Of a stretch of 64,000 nucleotides of DNA, positions 1 to 10,773 are shown in pieces. Both the position numbers and the translations under genes were made by a program. Each line of letters opens with the position of its first letter. The first letter of the stretch is position 1. Location of the stretch: positions 115,180,213 through 115,244,212 of the forward strand of contig CM035170.1 in assembly GCA_020205615.1 (NCBI GenBank), in the 5' to 3' direction. This stretch comes from Panax quinquefolius (Eukaryota; Streptophyta; Magnoliopsida; Apiales; Araliaceae). The notes below the pieces were generated by a model. That model was not told the origin of the DNA. It ran no database searches and was given only the letters and a program-made list of their open reading frames with translations.

Positions 1-281
1 TTTTGTTCCATTTTTCTTCTCGTGAGGCGAGAATATAAATGTACTGAGCCTGGGTATGGAATGAAGGTTTTAGAAAGAATTGTTTAGTAGTCCTCACCAT
101 TTTGTAAAATAATGTATAAATAAATGTGATGAGGATTTATTTGAGTATAGATATTGTCTAGAAGATAATATTTGTATTCAAACTCACGCTTTTCTGATTG
201 TAATAATAAAGTTGTAGTTATTTACGCACTATGATTGACAACCTCGTAATAGGTGATGTATACCTATTTTGGGGCGCCACA
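1..281 (+). mobile_element. 3' part of a family A gypsy LTR
   Basis: This stretch aligns by eye with the last part of the LTRs that end at 37359, 38039 and 45501. It ends in GGGGCGCCACA, close to the GGGGGCGTCACA end of the family, and a primer-binding site follows directly. The start of the LTR lies outside the window. It is the 5' LTR of the broken element at 282-4790. Confidence 0.85.
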
Positions 282-294
282 ATTAGTATCGAGC
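282..294 (+). other. degenerate primer-binding site
   Basis: The sequence right after the LTR resembles TTGGTATCAGAGC, the complement of the initiator tRNA-Met 3' end, but several bases are changed or lost around TATCAGAG. Position and context identify it. An intact version is at 38041-38053. Confidence 0.7.
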
Positions 295-466
295 TTAGGA
301 TATGATCTCCATGAGATCGGGGAATAGAACTAGGAGGGAGAGACGAGTAAATCCTTCGCTAAAGGTGTCCTACCTAAGCTTATTTTTTTAGTTGGTCAAG
401 ATATAAGGATATTATGTGATATATTGATTTCCTAATTAACCCTTGTTTTATATATAGTATTTGAGA

Positions 467-1565
467 ATGTCGAATCGAGAATATTAACAATGGAAATGAG
501 ACCGTGGAGACGCTCAGACTCACCAACGAGGAGAACGTGCAACAGTCGGCAATGTTCCTCCCGTGAACAACACCATTAACGAAAGCGATGATGAACGAGG
601 GATGTTTAGATGTTTTTGCAGCTTCATGCAAAATCGCATAAGGAGACTCGTGTTCAAAATACGGAGAAATGATAGCAATTCACGGGTTGTCACAACAAGC
701 GCTTCAAAGAGTTGGGACCACCGTAATTTAAGGGAAAGCGAGATCCGATCATGGCGGAAACACGAAGTCAAGCAAATTACCAAGATATTCGATGTCTTGG
801 GATGGACGGAGGAACGAAGGTTCCATTCGCCACCTTTATGTTCCGTGGCGAAGGCGCATCACTCGGTGGGAGTCTGTGAAGCGCACCCATCCAAACCGCA
901 GACTCAACATGTCTTGGGAGACGTTTAAAACTATTTAATGACAAATACTTTCCGAAAAGTGTTCGTCTATATGAAGGAAGTGGAGTTTATTAGATCGAGA
1001 GCGAAACAACATGACGGTGTCTCAAGACGAGGCAAAGTTTGCAGAGTTATCCAGTTCAGACCTCATTTGGTGGAGAATGAGGAACGATGACGCGGATGTT
1101 TCTTATAGGTTTGAAACCCTAAGATACGCCAAGATCTCATTTCTCATAAATTTTCTCTCTATTCGGATGTTGTAAATGGGCTCAATTATTAGAAATGCGA
1201 GATAACGTAGTACGGTCAACCGAGGACCACAACCAGATCGTATTCGTAGATAGCAATCAATGTAATAATGATAACCAAATGGAGAAAGAAACAGATTTTG
1301 ACAAAAATGGTAACCACTCCGGTGGTAATCATGGCCATGAAAATAGAAGAAGCGAGTCGAGGAGATTTTAAAAGAGGAGATTTAACAATGACCATGTGAA
1401 GACGACAAAGGTCTTAAAGAATCGGTTCTAAGGGAGGAGAACGACCACCCCATATATGTTACAAATGCGAAAAGAGGGATATATCACCAAACCGCCCACA
1501 CAATTCAAGGTATGCTATAATTATGGAAAGGAAGGACATATCGCCGAGATCAGACAAGAATAAAC
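467..1565 (+). pseudogene. gypsy gag remnant (element 1)
   Basis: Gag would form the virus-like particle that packages retrotransposon RNA in the cytoplasm. The likely start is the ATG at 467, which matches the starts at 38225 (plus) and 22257 (minus). The central Retrotrans_gag region is recognisable across frames: a lysine/glutamine-rich ITKIFDVLG stretch near 775-800, then the FNDKYF block near 935-955. Two CCHC zinc-knuckle remnants sit near 1455-1545. The second has the form C-Y-N-Y-G-K-E-G-H-I, so its second cysteine is already tyrosine. Several frameshifts make it non-functional as read. Many of the breaks fall at CNG-like sites that differ between copies, so part of the damage may be sequencing error. 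Confidence 0.8.
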
Positions 1566-1639
1566 CTAGTTCAATGGGGACGGTGACTCAAAAGATCGTT
1601 CCCGAAAAGTCAAAGTCAACGATTCCGGAAGAAGGCGTT

Positions 1640-2160
1640 TGTTATGACCGGTCATAATGCGAGGAACCTAAACGAGGTGATCACGGTAAGCTATTTATAA
1701 ATTCTTGCGAAGTTTATACCTTACTTGATACTGGTGGTATACCCATTCATTTATCTCTCCTGCATGTGCTCAACGCTTAAACTTGACTCCGGGATAAATT
1801 AGACTTTGACCTATCTCGTGGAAACTCCGTTAGAGAAACTTTCATCACATCCAATCGCTTATAAATCTTGTTTGATTCAAGTTGGCACCATCACCTTACC
1901 CGTTGACCTATCTCTTTAAAGATACTTGCTTTTGATGTGATTTTAGGGATTGATTGGTTAACTACTCATCATGCCAAAATTGATTGTTTTCGTAAGGTTG
2001 TTAGTTTTCATATTCCTAACCAACCCGTTGTATTTAATTCAAGCAACTAAACCATTAAAATCAATCATTTGTATCTAGTCATAAAGCTATTCGCTTATTG
2101 AAAAACGGATGTCAAGCTTTCTTAGCCCATGTTATGGATTTGAATAAAGACACGCCAAAT
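1640..2160 (+). pseudogene. retropepsin-like protease remnant (element 1)
   Basis: The aspartic protease of a gypsy polyprotein matures Gag-Pol. The catalytic motif appears as L-L-D-T-G near 1715-1735, after a KLFINSCEVYTL-type lead-in. The second half carries the conserved FDVILGIDWLTTHHAKIDC-type stretch, in pieces around 1930-1990. Frameshifts separate the two halves. The same order is seen at 39370-39900 and, reversed, at 20560-21070. Confidence 0.75.
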
Positions 2161-3500
2161 TTAAATAATATTCTGTTGTTATTGACTTTCCCGACGATTT
2201 CAAGAACTTCCTTGCCTACCCCCGTAACGTGAAGTTGAATTCTTTATTGATCTTGAACTCGTGCACAAAGCCCATTTCTAAAACCCCATATCGAATGGCT
2301 CCTATTGAACTTCGTGAGTTAAAGGTCCAACTACGTGAATTGTTGGACATCGGTTTCATTCGTCCCAGTACATCTCCTCGGGGTGCTCTGCTTTTATTTG
2401 TAGAAGAAGAAAGACGGGAGTATGCGACTTTGTATTGACTATCGGAATTGAACCATGTCACCATCAAGAATAGGTATCCTCTACCTCGTATTGATGACTT
2501 GTTTGACCACCAGTAAGGGGCACAATTCTTTTCAAAAATCGATCTTCGCTTACGGATATCATCAAATGAAGATTAGAACCGAGGATATTCCAAAGACCGC
2601 TTTTAGAACTCCTGGTGCGGGCATTATGAATTCTTAGTCATGTCTTTCGGATCGACTAATGCTCCTCGCGCTTTCATGGATATGATGAACCGAGTATTCA
2701 AGGAATATTTGGATCGGTTTGTTGTTGTCTTTATTGATGACATCCTTATATATTCCAAAAGTCGTGAAGATCATGAGCACCATTTGAAGTCGGTACTCCA
2801 AAGGCTTCGTGAAAACAAACTATATGCCAAATTAAAGAAATGCGAGTTCGGCTTGAGGAAGTAGCTTTCCTTGGGCACGTGGTGTCGAAACATGGAGTAT
2901 TTGTTGATCCGGCCAAGATTGAAGCAATACAAAGTTGGGAGCAACCGGCCGGTGGATCAAGACGTAGCTTTTTGGGCTTAGCCGTTATTATCTGAGATTC
3001 GTGGAAGGGTTTTCTCGAATCGCTACTCCATTAACTCAAATTTAACTCGGAAGGATACAAAATTCGCTTTGGAGTGAAGAATGCGAGAAAAGTTTCCAAG
3101 AGCTTAAGAGGAGACTTATTTCGACTGTTCTAACAATACCATCCGGTTCGGATGGATTTGTTATCTACAATGATGCTTCGTGCAAAGGGTTTGGATGTGT
3201 TCTCATGCAACGTAGGAAAGTCATAGCCTATGCCTCGCGACAACTTAAAGAGTATGAGAGGAATTATCCTACTCATGATCTAGAGTCAAGTGCAATCGTT
3301 TGCTAAAAAGATATGGAGGCACTATCTCAGATGGGGAGAAAGTGGAGATATATTCGCACCATAAAAGCCTTAAATATTTCTTCACTCAAAAAGAACTCAA
3401 CACGCTACAATGACATTGGCTCGAGCTATTGAAAGACTACGACCACACTATTCAATACCATCCTGAAAAGCGAACGTGGTAGTGACGCGCTGAGTAGAAG
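2160..3500 (+). pseudogene. reverse transcriptase and RNase H remnant (element 1)
   Basis: The RT fingers (ISKTPYRMAP, then a fragment resembling the LFV-KK block) lie in 2229-2438. The palm with the catalytic box [11 protein letters not shown] lies in an open stretch at 2640-2864; this is the gypsy version of the YxDD motif. RNase H follows, with the SDEC-like block near 3070-3100 and [14 protein letters not shown] near 3358-3400. Stops and frameshifts lie between these blocks. This enzyme pair would copy element RNA into DNA inside the particle. Confidence 0.85.
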
Positions 3501-3559
3501 ATCATATGCAGAACGAACGAGTGCGATGATGTCAAGTATACGCAGAGTCAACTTTAATA

Positions 3560-4790
3560 GAAAAAGTTAAGGTTGCTTTCCACCAACCCGGAAATGATGC
3601 GTATGAAGAAGAAAGTACAAGAATTAGCTATTCCTAAGCGAGAATTGATGAAGAAGGAATACTTCGAGTCCACTCTGACTTTTGTGTTCCTAACGACTCG
3701 ATTTGAAGTACAAGATTATGATGGAGGCACACAATACACCATTTGCAATCCATCCCGGAAGTACTAAAATGTAACGTGATCTTCGACATACATTTTGGTG
3801 GAACAATATGAAGAGAGAGATTGCAAAGTTTATCTCAATGTGTTTAACTTGTCAACGTGTAAAGGCGAGCATCTAGTACCTAAGGGTCCGTTGAACCACT
3901 TGAGATTCCGAAATGGAAGTGGGAACACATTACCATGGATTTCAAGACGGGTCTTCCTACGGTTTCTCGTGGCATCAATGCTATTTGGGTTATTGTTGAT
4001 AGATTAACCAAGTCTGCTTTCATTTCTTGCCGACACGGAGACTTATTCACTTGAACGCCTTCTTGCTAGTATGACGTGAATGAGATTGTGAGGTTGCATG
4101 GCATGCCTCAGATCCATAGTTTCAGATCGTGACCCAAGATTCACTTCAAGATTTTGGGTTAGCTTGCAAAAAGCTATGGGCACGGATTTACGATCTGGCT
4201 CGCATACCATCCTCAAACCAGACGGACAATCGAAAGGACTATTCAAACTCTTGAAGATTTATTAAGACTCTGTGTCCTGAACTTCAAGCGGATTGGGATA
4301 AGTATTTATCATTGGTGGAATTCTCCTACAACAACAAAGCTTATCGAAGCAAGTATAGGTGTAGCTCCATTTGAAGCATTATATGGACGAAAGTGTCGCT
4401 TCCCAAAGATGTTGGGACGAGGTGGGTGAAGCAACACCGTTGGGACCCGAGTCAGTACGTACGTATGACTACGAAAAAGATCCAAATGATTCGACAACGA
4501 TACAAACCAAGACAAGATCGACAAAAGAGTTATGCGGATCTTCATCGAAAGGACGTGGAATTTAGTGTAGGGGATCATGTATTATTGCGAAGTTGCTCCA
4601 TGGAAGGGAGTTACAAGATTTGGGAAGAGAGGAAAGCTCAATCCACGATTTATTGGTCCATTTCAAATTCTCGACCGAGTAGTAGAAATGTAGCCTATGA
4701 CTTGCGTTACCTCTCCAAGTATGTCTCGTGTTCATAATGTGTTTCACATATCCGTCATTTCAAATATGTGAAAGACCAACCACGTTATAG
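3560..4790 (+). pseudogene. integrase remnant, 3' end lost (element 1)
   Basis: Integrase inserts the cDNA into chromatin. The zinc-binding HHCC region (HxxxGxxK near 3750, CxxC near 3840) is followed by core pieces: a region matching [10 protein letters not shown] near 3910-3940, SDRDPRF near 4120-4145, and a LVEFSYNN-like block near 4315-4335. The GPY/F-type end is recognisable near 4600-4690. Several frameshifts are present. At about 4790 the frame stops matching the family and passes into LTR sequence, so the chromodomain-like tail, polypurine tract and 3' LTR are missing. Confidence 0.8.
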
Positions 4791-5820
4791 AATTATTGAT
4801 GCTTACGTGAGAAGTCACTCACCGGTATGCTTTCAATTATTGCAACAAAGAATTGTTGCATCATATCTCTTATATTATTGATTCAATTATTGTCACAAGA
4901 TTATCCTCAGATAATATGTTATAAAGATTAAATCAATAATTAAGACGACAAGTTATAAATGATTAATAATTGTTGAAAGATTAAATATGTGTTGATTAAA
5001 AATAAAATGATTTGTGGTAATATTTATTCAATCCTTGATATATAAAAGAGTCTCATTATGAGACGTTTGTGGTAAGTTTGATTATTTTATGGGGGCCCAT
5101 ATGTCATCATCTAAGAGTCTCTTCACAATAAGAATTACCTTCGTCAAATAGTAATTACCTTCGCAATAGTAATTACCTTTTACCGACGCCAAACCACTTG
5201 CCGTTTATATTACAAAAGGCCGAGCCACTTTTTGTTTCACATTACAAAAGCGCCGAACCACTTGTCGTTTCACATTATAAAGGCCAAAACCACTTTTCTT
5301 TTCACATCACTACCGTCAAGCCACTTGCCTTTTCACATGGCAAAAGCTTTAAGCTAGAAATCTTCTATAAATAGAGGCCTAGTGCTTCATTATTTTCACG
5401 AATTCATTCAAGCTATAAAGAGAGAAAGTATAGAGAGAATAAGAGAGAGAAGAAGAGTATTTTGTTACTACACTACTTTGCAGATTCAATCTCCTATTAA
5501 AAGTAAGGGGTGTTATTCTTTCTTATTCATGAAGAGAACTGTTGTTATTCCATTGCTTATTATTCTGGAATAACCTCGTATAATGTGGTTTACCCTATAC
5601 TTGGTGACATTCTTCTATTATTCTGTTGGAACATCCTCATGCATGTGTTTTACACATTCTGACCGGGTTCCGCTTTTTATTATTATTATTCTTGGAACAT
5701 ACCGTCTGTGTTTTACGCCGGACTGGTTCCATTATTTATTATTCATTTGAATATCCTCGCTTTATGCGTTTTACGCCGGGACCGGTTCCGTTATTTATTA
5801 TTCTCATTGAAATAACTCGC
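4791..5820 (+). mobile_element. internal fragment of a family B LTR
   Basis: This region matches about 8612-9672 inside the complete B LTR, in the same order: the GATGCTTACGTGAGAAGTCAC block, AATTACCTTCG repeats, the CCACTTG repeats, TATA box, and the roughly 59 bp leader repeat. It lacks both LTR ends. Integrase of element 1 abuts it on the left and RT of element 2 on the right, so both borders are illegitimate junctions. Confidence 0.8.
5366..5373 (+). promoter_or_regulatory. TATA box of the B LTR fragment
   Basis: TATAAATA is followed by GAGGC, identical in context to the box at 9211-9218 of the complete B LTR. Confidence 0.6.
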
Positions 5821-6650
5821 ATGATGAACCGAGTATTCAAGAAATATTCGGATCACTTTGTGGTCGCCTTTATTGATGACATCCTTATTTATTCCAAAAG
5901 CGGTGAAGATCATGAGCAACACTTGAGGTCGACACTCCAAAAGCTTCGTGAATATAAGCTTTATGCCAAGTTAAAGAAATGCGAGTTCGGGTCAAGAAGT
6001 AGCATTCCTTGGGCACGGGTATCAAGTCATGGAATATCCGTTGACCCAAAGAAAGATTGAAGCTATTCAAAGTCGGGAACAACTTAAATCGATGACCGGC
6101 ACGTAGCTTTCTCGGTTTATTTGGTTATTATCGAGATTCGTGGAAGGATTTTCTCGAATCGCTACTCCATCGACTCGAAAAGATACAAAGTTCGGTTGGA
6201 GCGAAGAATGTGAGAAGAGTTTTCAAGAACTCAAGAGAGACTTATTTCAAAGACTGCTCGACAATACCATCCGCTCTTTGAGGATTTGTCATCTACATGC
6301 GATGCTTCTCGCAAAGGGTTGGGATGTGTTCTCATGCAACATGGAAAAGTTATAGCCTATGCCTCGCGACAACTCAAAGAATATGAGAGGAATTATCCTA
6401 CTCATGATCTAGAGTTGGCAGCTGTTGTCTTTGCACTTAAAATTTAGAGGCATTACTTGTATGGGGAGAAAGTGGAGATCTTTACGGATCATAAAAGCCT
6501 CAAATATTTCTTCACTCAAAAGGAACTCAACATGCGACAACGACGTTGGCTTGAACTGTTGAAAGATTATGATCATACCATCCAATACCATCCTGGAAAA
6601 GCGAACGTGGTAGGCGACGATTGAGTAGAAGATCATATGCAAGTACGAAA
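5821..6650 (+). pseudogene. RT 3' half and RNase H remnant (element 2)
   Basis: The coding similarity begins abruptly at MMNRVFKKYSDHF, in the RT palm, with an intact [11 protein letters not shown] catalytic box at about 5870-5900. The leading methionines are not a real start; the upstream half of RT is missing. RNase H blocks follow near 6190-6640, including [14 protein letters not shown] near 6490-6530 and the HPGKANVV end near 6590. At least three frameshifts are present. The divergence from element 1 shows it is a different copy, linked to family B by its 3' LTR. Confidence 0.85.
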
Positions 6651-6779
6651 AGCGATATTGTCAACGCAGAGCCCATTTTGTGTGACTTGCAAAGGATGGA
6701 GATAGAGTTAAAGACTCTAGGGACGCATGTGATGATAATGAGTATACAAGTAGAATCGACTTTAATCGATAAAGTTAAA

Positions 6780-7937
6780 GTTCGCTTTCCTACGCACACG
6801 GAGCTAATGCGTATGAGTAAATAAAGTGCAAAGGTGCTATGCCTTGGGAGCAAGAATCGATGAAGAAGGAATACTTCGAGTCAACTCCGCACTTTGTGGT
6901 TCCTAACGACCTTGATTTAAAGTATAATATCATAATGGAGGCGCACAACACACCATTTGCAATCCATCTCGGGAGTACCAAATGTATCATGATATTCGGC
7001 TATACATTTTGGTGGAGCAATATAAAGAGCGAGATAGCGCTTTTTATCTCAAGGTGTCTAACTTGTCAATGAGTTAAAGCGAGCATCAAGTACCAAAAGG
7101 TCCATCAGAACCACTTGAAATTCCGAATGGAAGTGGGAGCACATTACCATGGATTTCGCTTCTGCGGCCTTCCTAAGGTTTCTTAAGGCATAGATGCGAT
7201 TTGGGTCATTGTTGATAGATTGACCAAGTTCCGCTTTCATTTCTTACCGATACGAGAAACTTATACACTTGAACGCCTTGCTTCAGATGTATATAAACGA
7301 GATTGTAAGATCGCATGGTATGTCGGTATCCATAGTTTCCGATCGAGACCCAAGATTCACTTCACGATTTTGTGTTAGTTTGCAAAAAGCTATGGGCACA
7401 AACTTATGATTTAGCTCGGATATCATCCTCAAATGTAATTTTACAAATGGAGAGGACTATTCAAACTCTTGAAGATCTATTAAGACTCGTGTCCTTGATT
7501 TCAAGGGAAGTTGGGACAAGTTCTTACCATTGGTGGAGTTTTCCCTACAACAACAGCTTATCAAACAAGTATTGGCATGGCTCCATTTGAAGCGTTGTAT
7601 GGAAGAAAGTGTCGCTCTCCAAAGATATCTTTGGGATGAGGTGGGTGAAGGTGAAACAACGTTGTTGGGACCGGAGTTGGTACGTATTGACTACGGAAAA
7701 GATTCAAACGATCCGACAACGTATAAAAACCTCACAAAATCGATAAAGAGTTATACCGATCTTCATCGAAAGGACGTGGAATTCGATATAGAGATCATGT
7801 GTTGTTAAGAGTTGCTCCATGGAAAGGAATTACAAGATTCGGAAAGAGAGGAAACTCAATCCTCGATTCATCTATTCCATTTTAATCCTCGATCGAGTAG
7901 GAATCGTGGCCTATAGACTCGCTTTTCTGCTTGAAGT
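6780..7937 (+). pseudogene. integrase remnant (element 2)
   Basis: The HHCC zinc domain is readable at 6839-7072 (HNTPFAIHLGSTK, then SRCLTCQ). Pieces of the DDE core follow: ITMDF near 7147, SDRDPRF near 7340-7360, and a VEFSYN-like region near 7530. The block matching APFEALYGRK is near 7580-7610. Frameshifts and one stop separate these parts. It continues into the open tail at 7938-8222. Confidence 0.8.
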
Positions 7938-8222
7938 ATGTCTCGTGTTCATAACGTTTTTCACATATCCATGTTACGTAAATATGTGAAAGACCCGAAC
8001 CATATTATTGAGTTAGAACCGGACGAAATAGCGGAAGATTTGACGTATGAAGAGGTTCCTGTTCAAATCTTGGATAAGAAGGAACATATTCTACGCTCCA
8101 AGGTTATACCTCAAGTCAAAGTTTTGTGGAGGAACCACGATGTTGAGGAAATGACTTGGGAGTTAGAATCAAATGAAATCAAGGTATCCTTACCTCTTCG
8201 ACATACCAGGTACATACCCTAA
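7938..8222 (+). pseudogene. intact C-terminal tail of a broken Pol (chromodomain-like)
   Basis: This 94-residue open stretch is the longest undamaged C-terminal piece among the elements here. It starts at [20 protein letters not shown], the end of the integrase GPY/F region. It continues with a YEEVPVQILDKKEHILR stretch and a VKVLWRNHDVEEMTWELE stretch, the degenerate chromodomain fold of plant chromoviruses of the Tekay/Del group. In such elements this tail is thought to steer integration to heterochromatin. The methionine is internal, so the piece is not a gene of its own. It ends 33 bases before the 3' LTR, with the polypurine tract between. Confidence 0.8.
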
Positions 8223-8242
8223 TTTCGAGGGCGAAATTTCAT

Positions 8243-8255
8243 AAGAAGGGGAGGT
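8243..8255 (+). other. polypurine tract of element 2
   Basis: A purine-rich run (AAGAAGGGGAGGT) lies directly before the LTR start TGTAAG. This is the expected plus-strand DNA primer position. The equivalents are 42781-42794 (plus) and 17685-17699 (minus). Confidence 0.75.
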
Positions 8256-8929
8256 TGTAAGAACCCAACTTTTATAAATAAAGATGAATTTTCTATAAAT
8301 ATTATTTTTGAATATTATGGAATAAATTTGATATAATGTTATAGTTGTGGGTAATATTTATAAATTTTGCAAAGTAAGCAAGTTGTTATAAAATATTCGT
8401 TTGGTCGGGGAATATTCTTTTTGTCGGGGAATATTCGTACGACGACTCAATTATTGGTGGACCCCACAACGGAAGTATTGTCGTAGTTAGAAAACAACAA
8501 AATTATCTTTCTATAAAAATAACTAAGAAAGGTGTTAACGTTAAAACTGTTGAACTACCCCGTAGTAAAAAAGTACAAAGAATACGCTGTAGTTGTATAA
8601 GAAGCACACGATATTGATTATCGATGCTTACGTGAGAAGTCACTCATCTATGCTCAATTATTGCAACGAAGAATTCTTTGCGATCATATCTCTTATATTA
8701 TTGATTCAATTATTGTCACAAGATCATCCGTATAATATGTTATAGTATTAAATCAATAATTGAGACGACAAGTTATAAATGATTAATAATTGTTGAAAGA
8801 TTAAATATGTGTTGATTAAAATAAAATGATTTGTAATAATATTTATTCAATCCTTGATGTATATAAAGAGTCCATTATGAGACGTTTGTGGTAAGTTTGA
8901 TTATTTTATGGGGGCCCATATGTCATCAT

Positions 8930-9028
8930 CTAAGAGTCTCTTCGTCAATAAGAATTACCTTCGTCGATAAGTAATTACCTTTGTGAATAGTAATTACCTT
9001 CGTCGATAGTAATTACCTTTTACCGTAT
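8930..9028 (+). repeat. U3 tandem repeat, AATTACCTTCGTCGATAGT type
   Basis: About four copies of a 19-21 bp unit with core AATTACCTT lie 180-280 bp upstream of the TATA box. The same array is present, shorter, at about 5130-5185 in the LTR fragment. Position suggests an enhancer-like U3 array; function is inferred. Confidence 0.7.
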
Positions 9029-9190
9029 TGCAAACCACTTGCCGCTTTCATATTATAAAGCGCCGAGCCACTTGTCGTTTCACATTACAAAGGCCGAACC
9101 ACTTGTCGCTTAACATTACAAAGCGCCAAACCACCACTTTTCTTTTCACATCACCAAATAAGTCAGCCACTTTTTTTTTTCACATGGCAA
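9029..9190 (+). repeat. U3 tandem repeat, CCACTTGTCGTTTCACATTA type
   Basis: About five imperfect copies of a roughly 30-33 bp unit containing CCACTT and TTTCACAT end 20 bp before the TATA box. The matching array is at 5195-5340. Subtype B' LTRs lack it and have other repeats in this place. Confidence 0.7.
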
Positions 9191-9210
9191 AAGCTAAGCT
9201 AGAAATATTC

Positions 9211-9218
9211 TATAAATA
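9211..9218 (+). promoter_or_regulatory. TATA box of the B LTR
   Basis: TATAAATA followed by GAGGC, about 955 bp into the LTR. The transcript start is expected 25-35 bp downstream, which would put the 59 bp repeats in the RNA leader. Confidence 0.65.
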
Positions 9219-9476
9219 GAGGCCTAGTGCTTCATTATTTTCACGAATTCATTCAAGCTATAGAGAGAGAAAGTATAGAGAGAATAAGAGAGAAAGAAGA
9301 AGAGTATTTTGTTATTACACTACATCAAGCGTTATTCAATCTCCTACTAAAAGTAAGGAGTGTTATTCTTTTCTTATTCATGAAGAGAACTGTTGTTATT
9401 CCATCGCTTATTATTCTCATTGGCATAACTCAGTAATCGTGGTTTACCCTATACTTGGTGACATTCTTCTATTATT

Positions 9477-9675
9477 CTCGTTGGAACATCCTCGTTTATA
9501 TGTTTTACAATCGACCGGTTCCGCCTTTATTATTATTCTGCTGGAACATCCTGTCATGTGTTTTTTACGCCGGACTGGTTCCATTCTTTATTATTCTGTT
9601 GAATATCCTGTCTGCATGCGCTTTTACGCCGACCGGTTCCGTTATTTATTATTCTCGTTGAATAACTCAGATGTA
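9477..9675 (+). repeat. roughly 59 bp leader repeat array (B LTR)
   Basis: Three clear copies and a decayed one share TTGGAACATCC near the start and GGTTCCG near the end, with TTTATTATTCT as spacer. GGAAC and GTTCC are complementary, so each unit can fold into a stem-loop. Related arrays are at 5620-5818 and 13136-13530 and, reversed, at 31003-31345 and 34915-35245. Confidence 0.75.
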
Positions 9676-10773
9676 TGCGGTCCACCGCGCATATACGGTG
9701 ATTTCTTTTGTTATTCCATTCTTTATTATACCCAAATGGTTAAAACTTTGACTTCTATACTCCATGAAATTAGTGGAATATCCTTGATATTTCAAGGCTT
9801 CATCCAAAGATCCTTTCATGGAAATATTCTTCTCAAGATTCTTGAATTTTACTCTACAAAGCGAAGATCATGTTGACGATTTGGATGTTATTGGTTACTA
9901 GATAAATTAATTCTTAAACTTGTTTTATTGAATTCTTATATCATTGTCATCATCCTCATGTTTATATTATGTTGAAAGTCATCTGTTTCTGTAGTGCATA
10001 GATGGACTTGGTATGATTATGACTCGAGAGACTATTCTTGTAATCATGACCGTAATGTTACAAATGATGTGGTAAAAAGTCTCGAAGGGCCTGTAGTGCA
10101 TTGATGGACAGCTTGTTGGCATGATCATGACCATTAATGAATACACAAATATTCTCGGCCGTAGGTGCGTGAATAATTGTGGTCGTGATACTAAAGAATA
10201 TCTTTGGTCGTAGTGTAGTAAGGTGATTCGATGATGTGGAATATTTATTAAAGTTGAGTCTCAAATATAACAAAGATGAAAAACCTTTTAAATCATAAAA
10301 GATAGTAGATTTTATTTTCTACTTGACTCTTTTAATGGATTCTTTGGTTCATTGTAGTTAAACTTGATGTTCATTATATTTTATCGCTTTAACATCGTTT
10401 CAGGCTAATGATAATTTATTCTGCATTATCTTAGTCATAATATTTTCTTCGAGCTAGTTGAGCTCACCCTTTCTTTCACCGTTCTCTTCGTGAAATGAGA
10501 ATATAGTTGGGACGAAAGCCTGGGGAACGAGATAAATGGTCAAGAGGATAAGATTAGTAGTCCTCACTATTCTCGTGAAATAGTGTGAAAATAATTGTAA
10601 TGAGGACTCTTTTTTTGAGTTTGTATAATATCTAGTAGACAATATTTGTATTCAAACTCACGCTTTATGTCGATTGTACACAACAGTTTATATTAATAAG
10701 TTGTATTTAAATTACATACTATGTATCCGACTACCCAAGATGGGTGATGTATACCTAATTTTGGGGTGTCACA

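Larger units (their letters stand above)
8256..10773 (+). mobile_element. complete family B LTR (3' LTR of element 2)
   Basis: It starts TGTAAGAACCC after the polypurine tract and ends GGGGTGTCACA. The length is 2518 bp. The U3 has two tandem repeat arrays just before the TATA box at 9211-9218. The leader has the roughly 59 bp repeat (9477-9675) and GTAGTGCA-type motifs near 9990, 10095 and 10205. No 5-bp target duplication can be checked because the 5' LTR is incomplete. Its right edge abuts a minus-strand gag at the zinc knuckle, so the element probably landed in, or recombined with, the type D element. Confidence 0.85.

Noticed and set aside
2229..2438. Start codons at short open pieces of the retrotransposon frames as separate small genes
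   Set aside because: These methionines are internal to gag-pol blocks that continue in other frames on both sides; this holds for all the similar pieces between 467 and 42780.
9439..9876. A 145-residue open frame as a gene
   Set aside because: It lies within the leader repeats of the B LTR and consists of translated repeat units; the other LTRs do not keep the frame.
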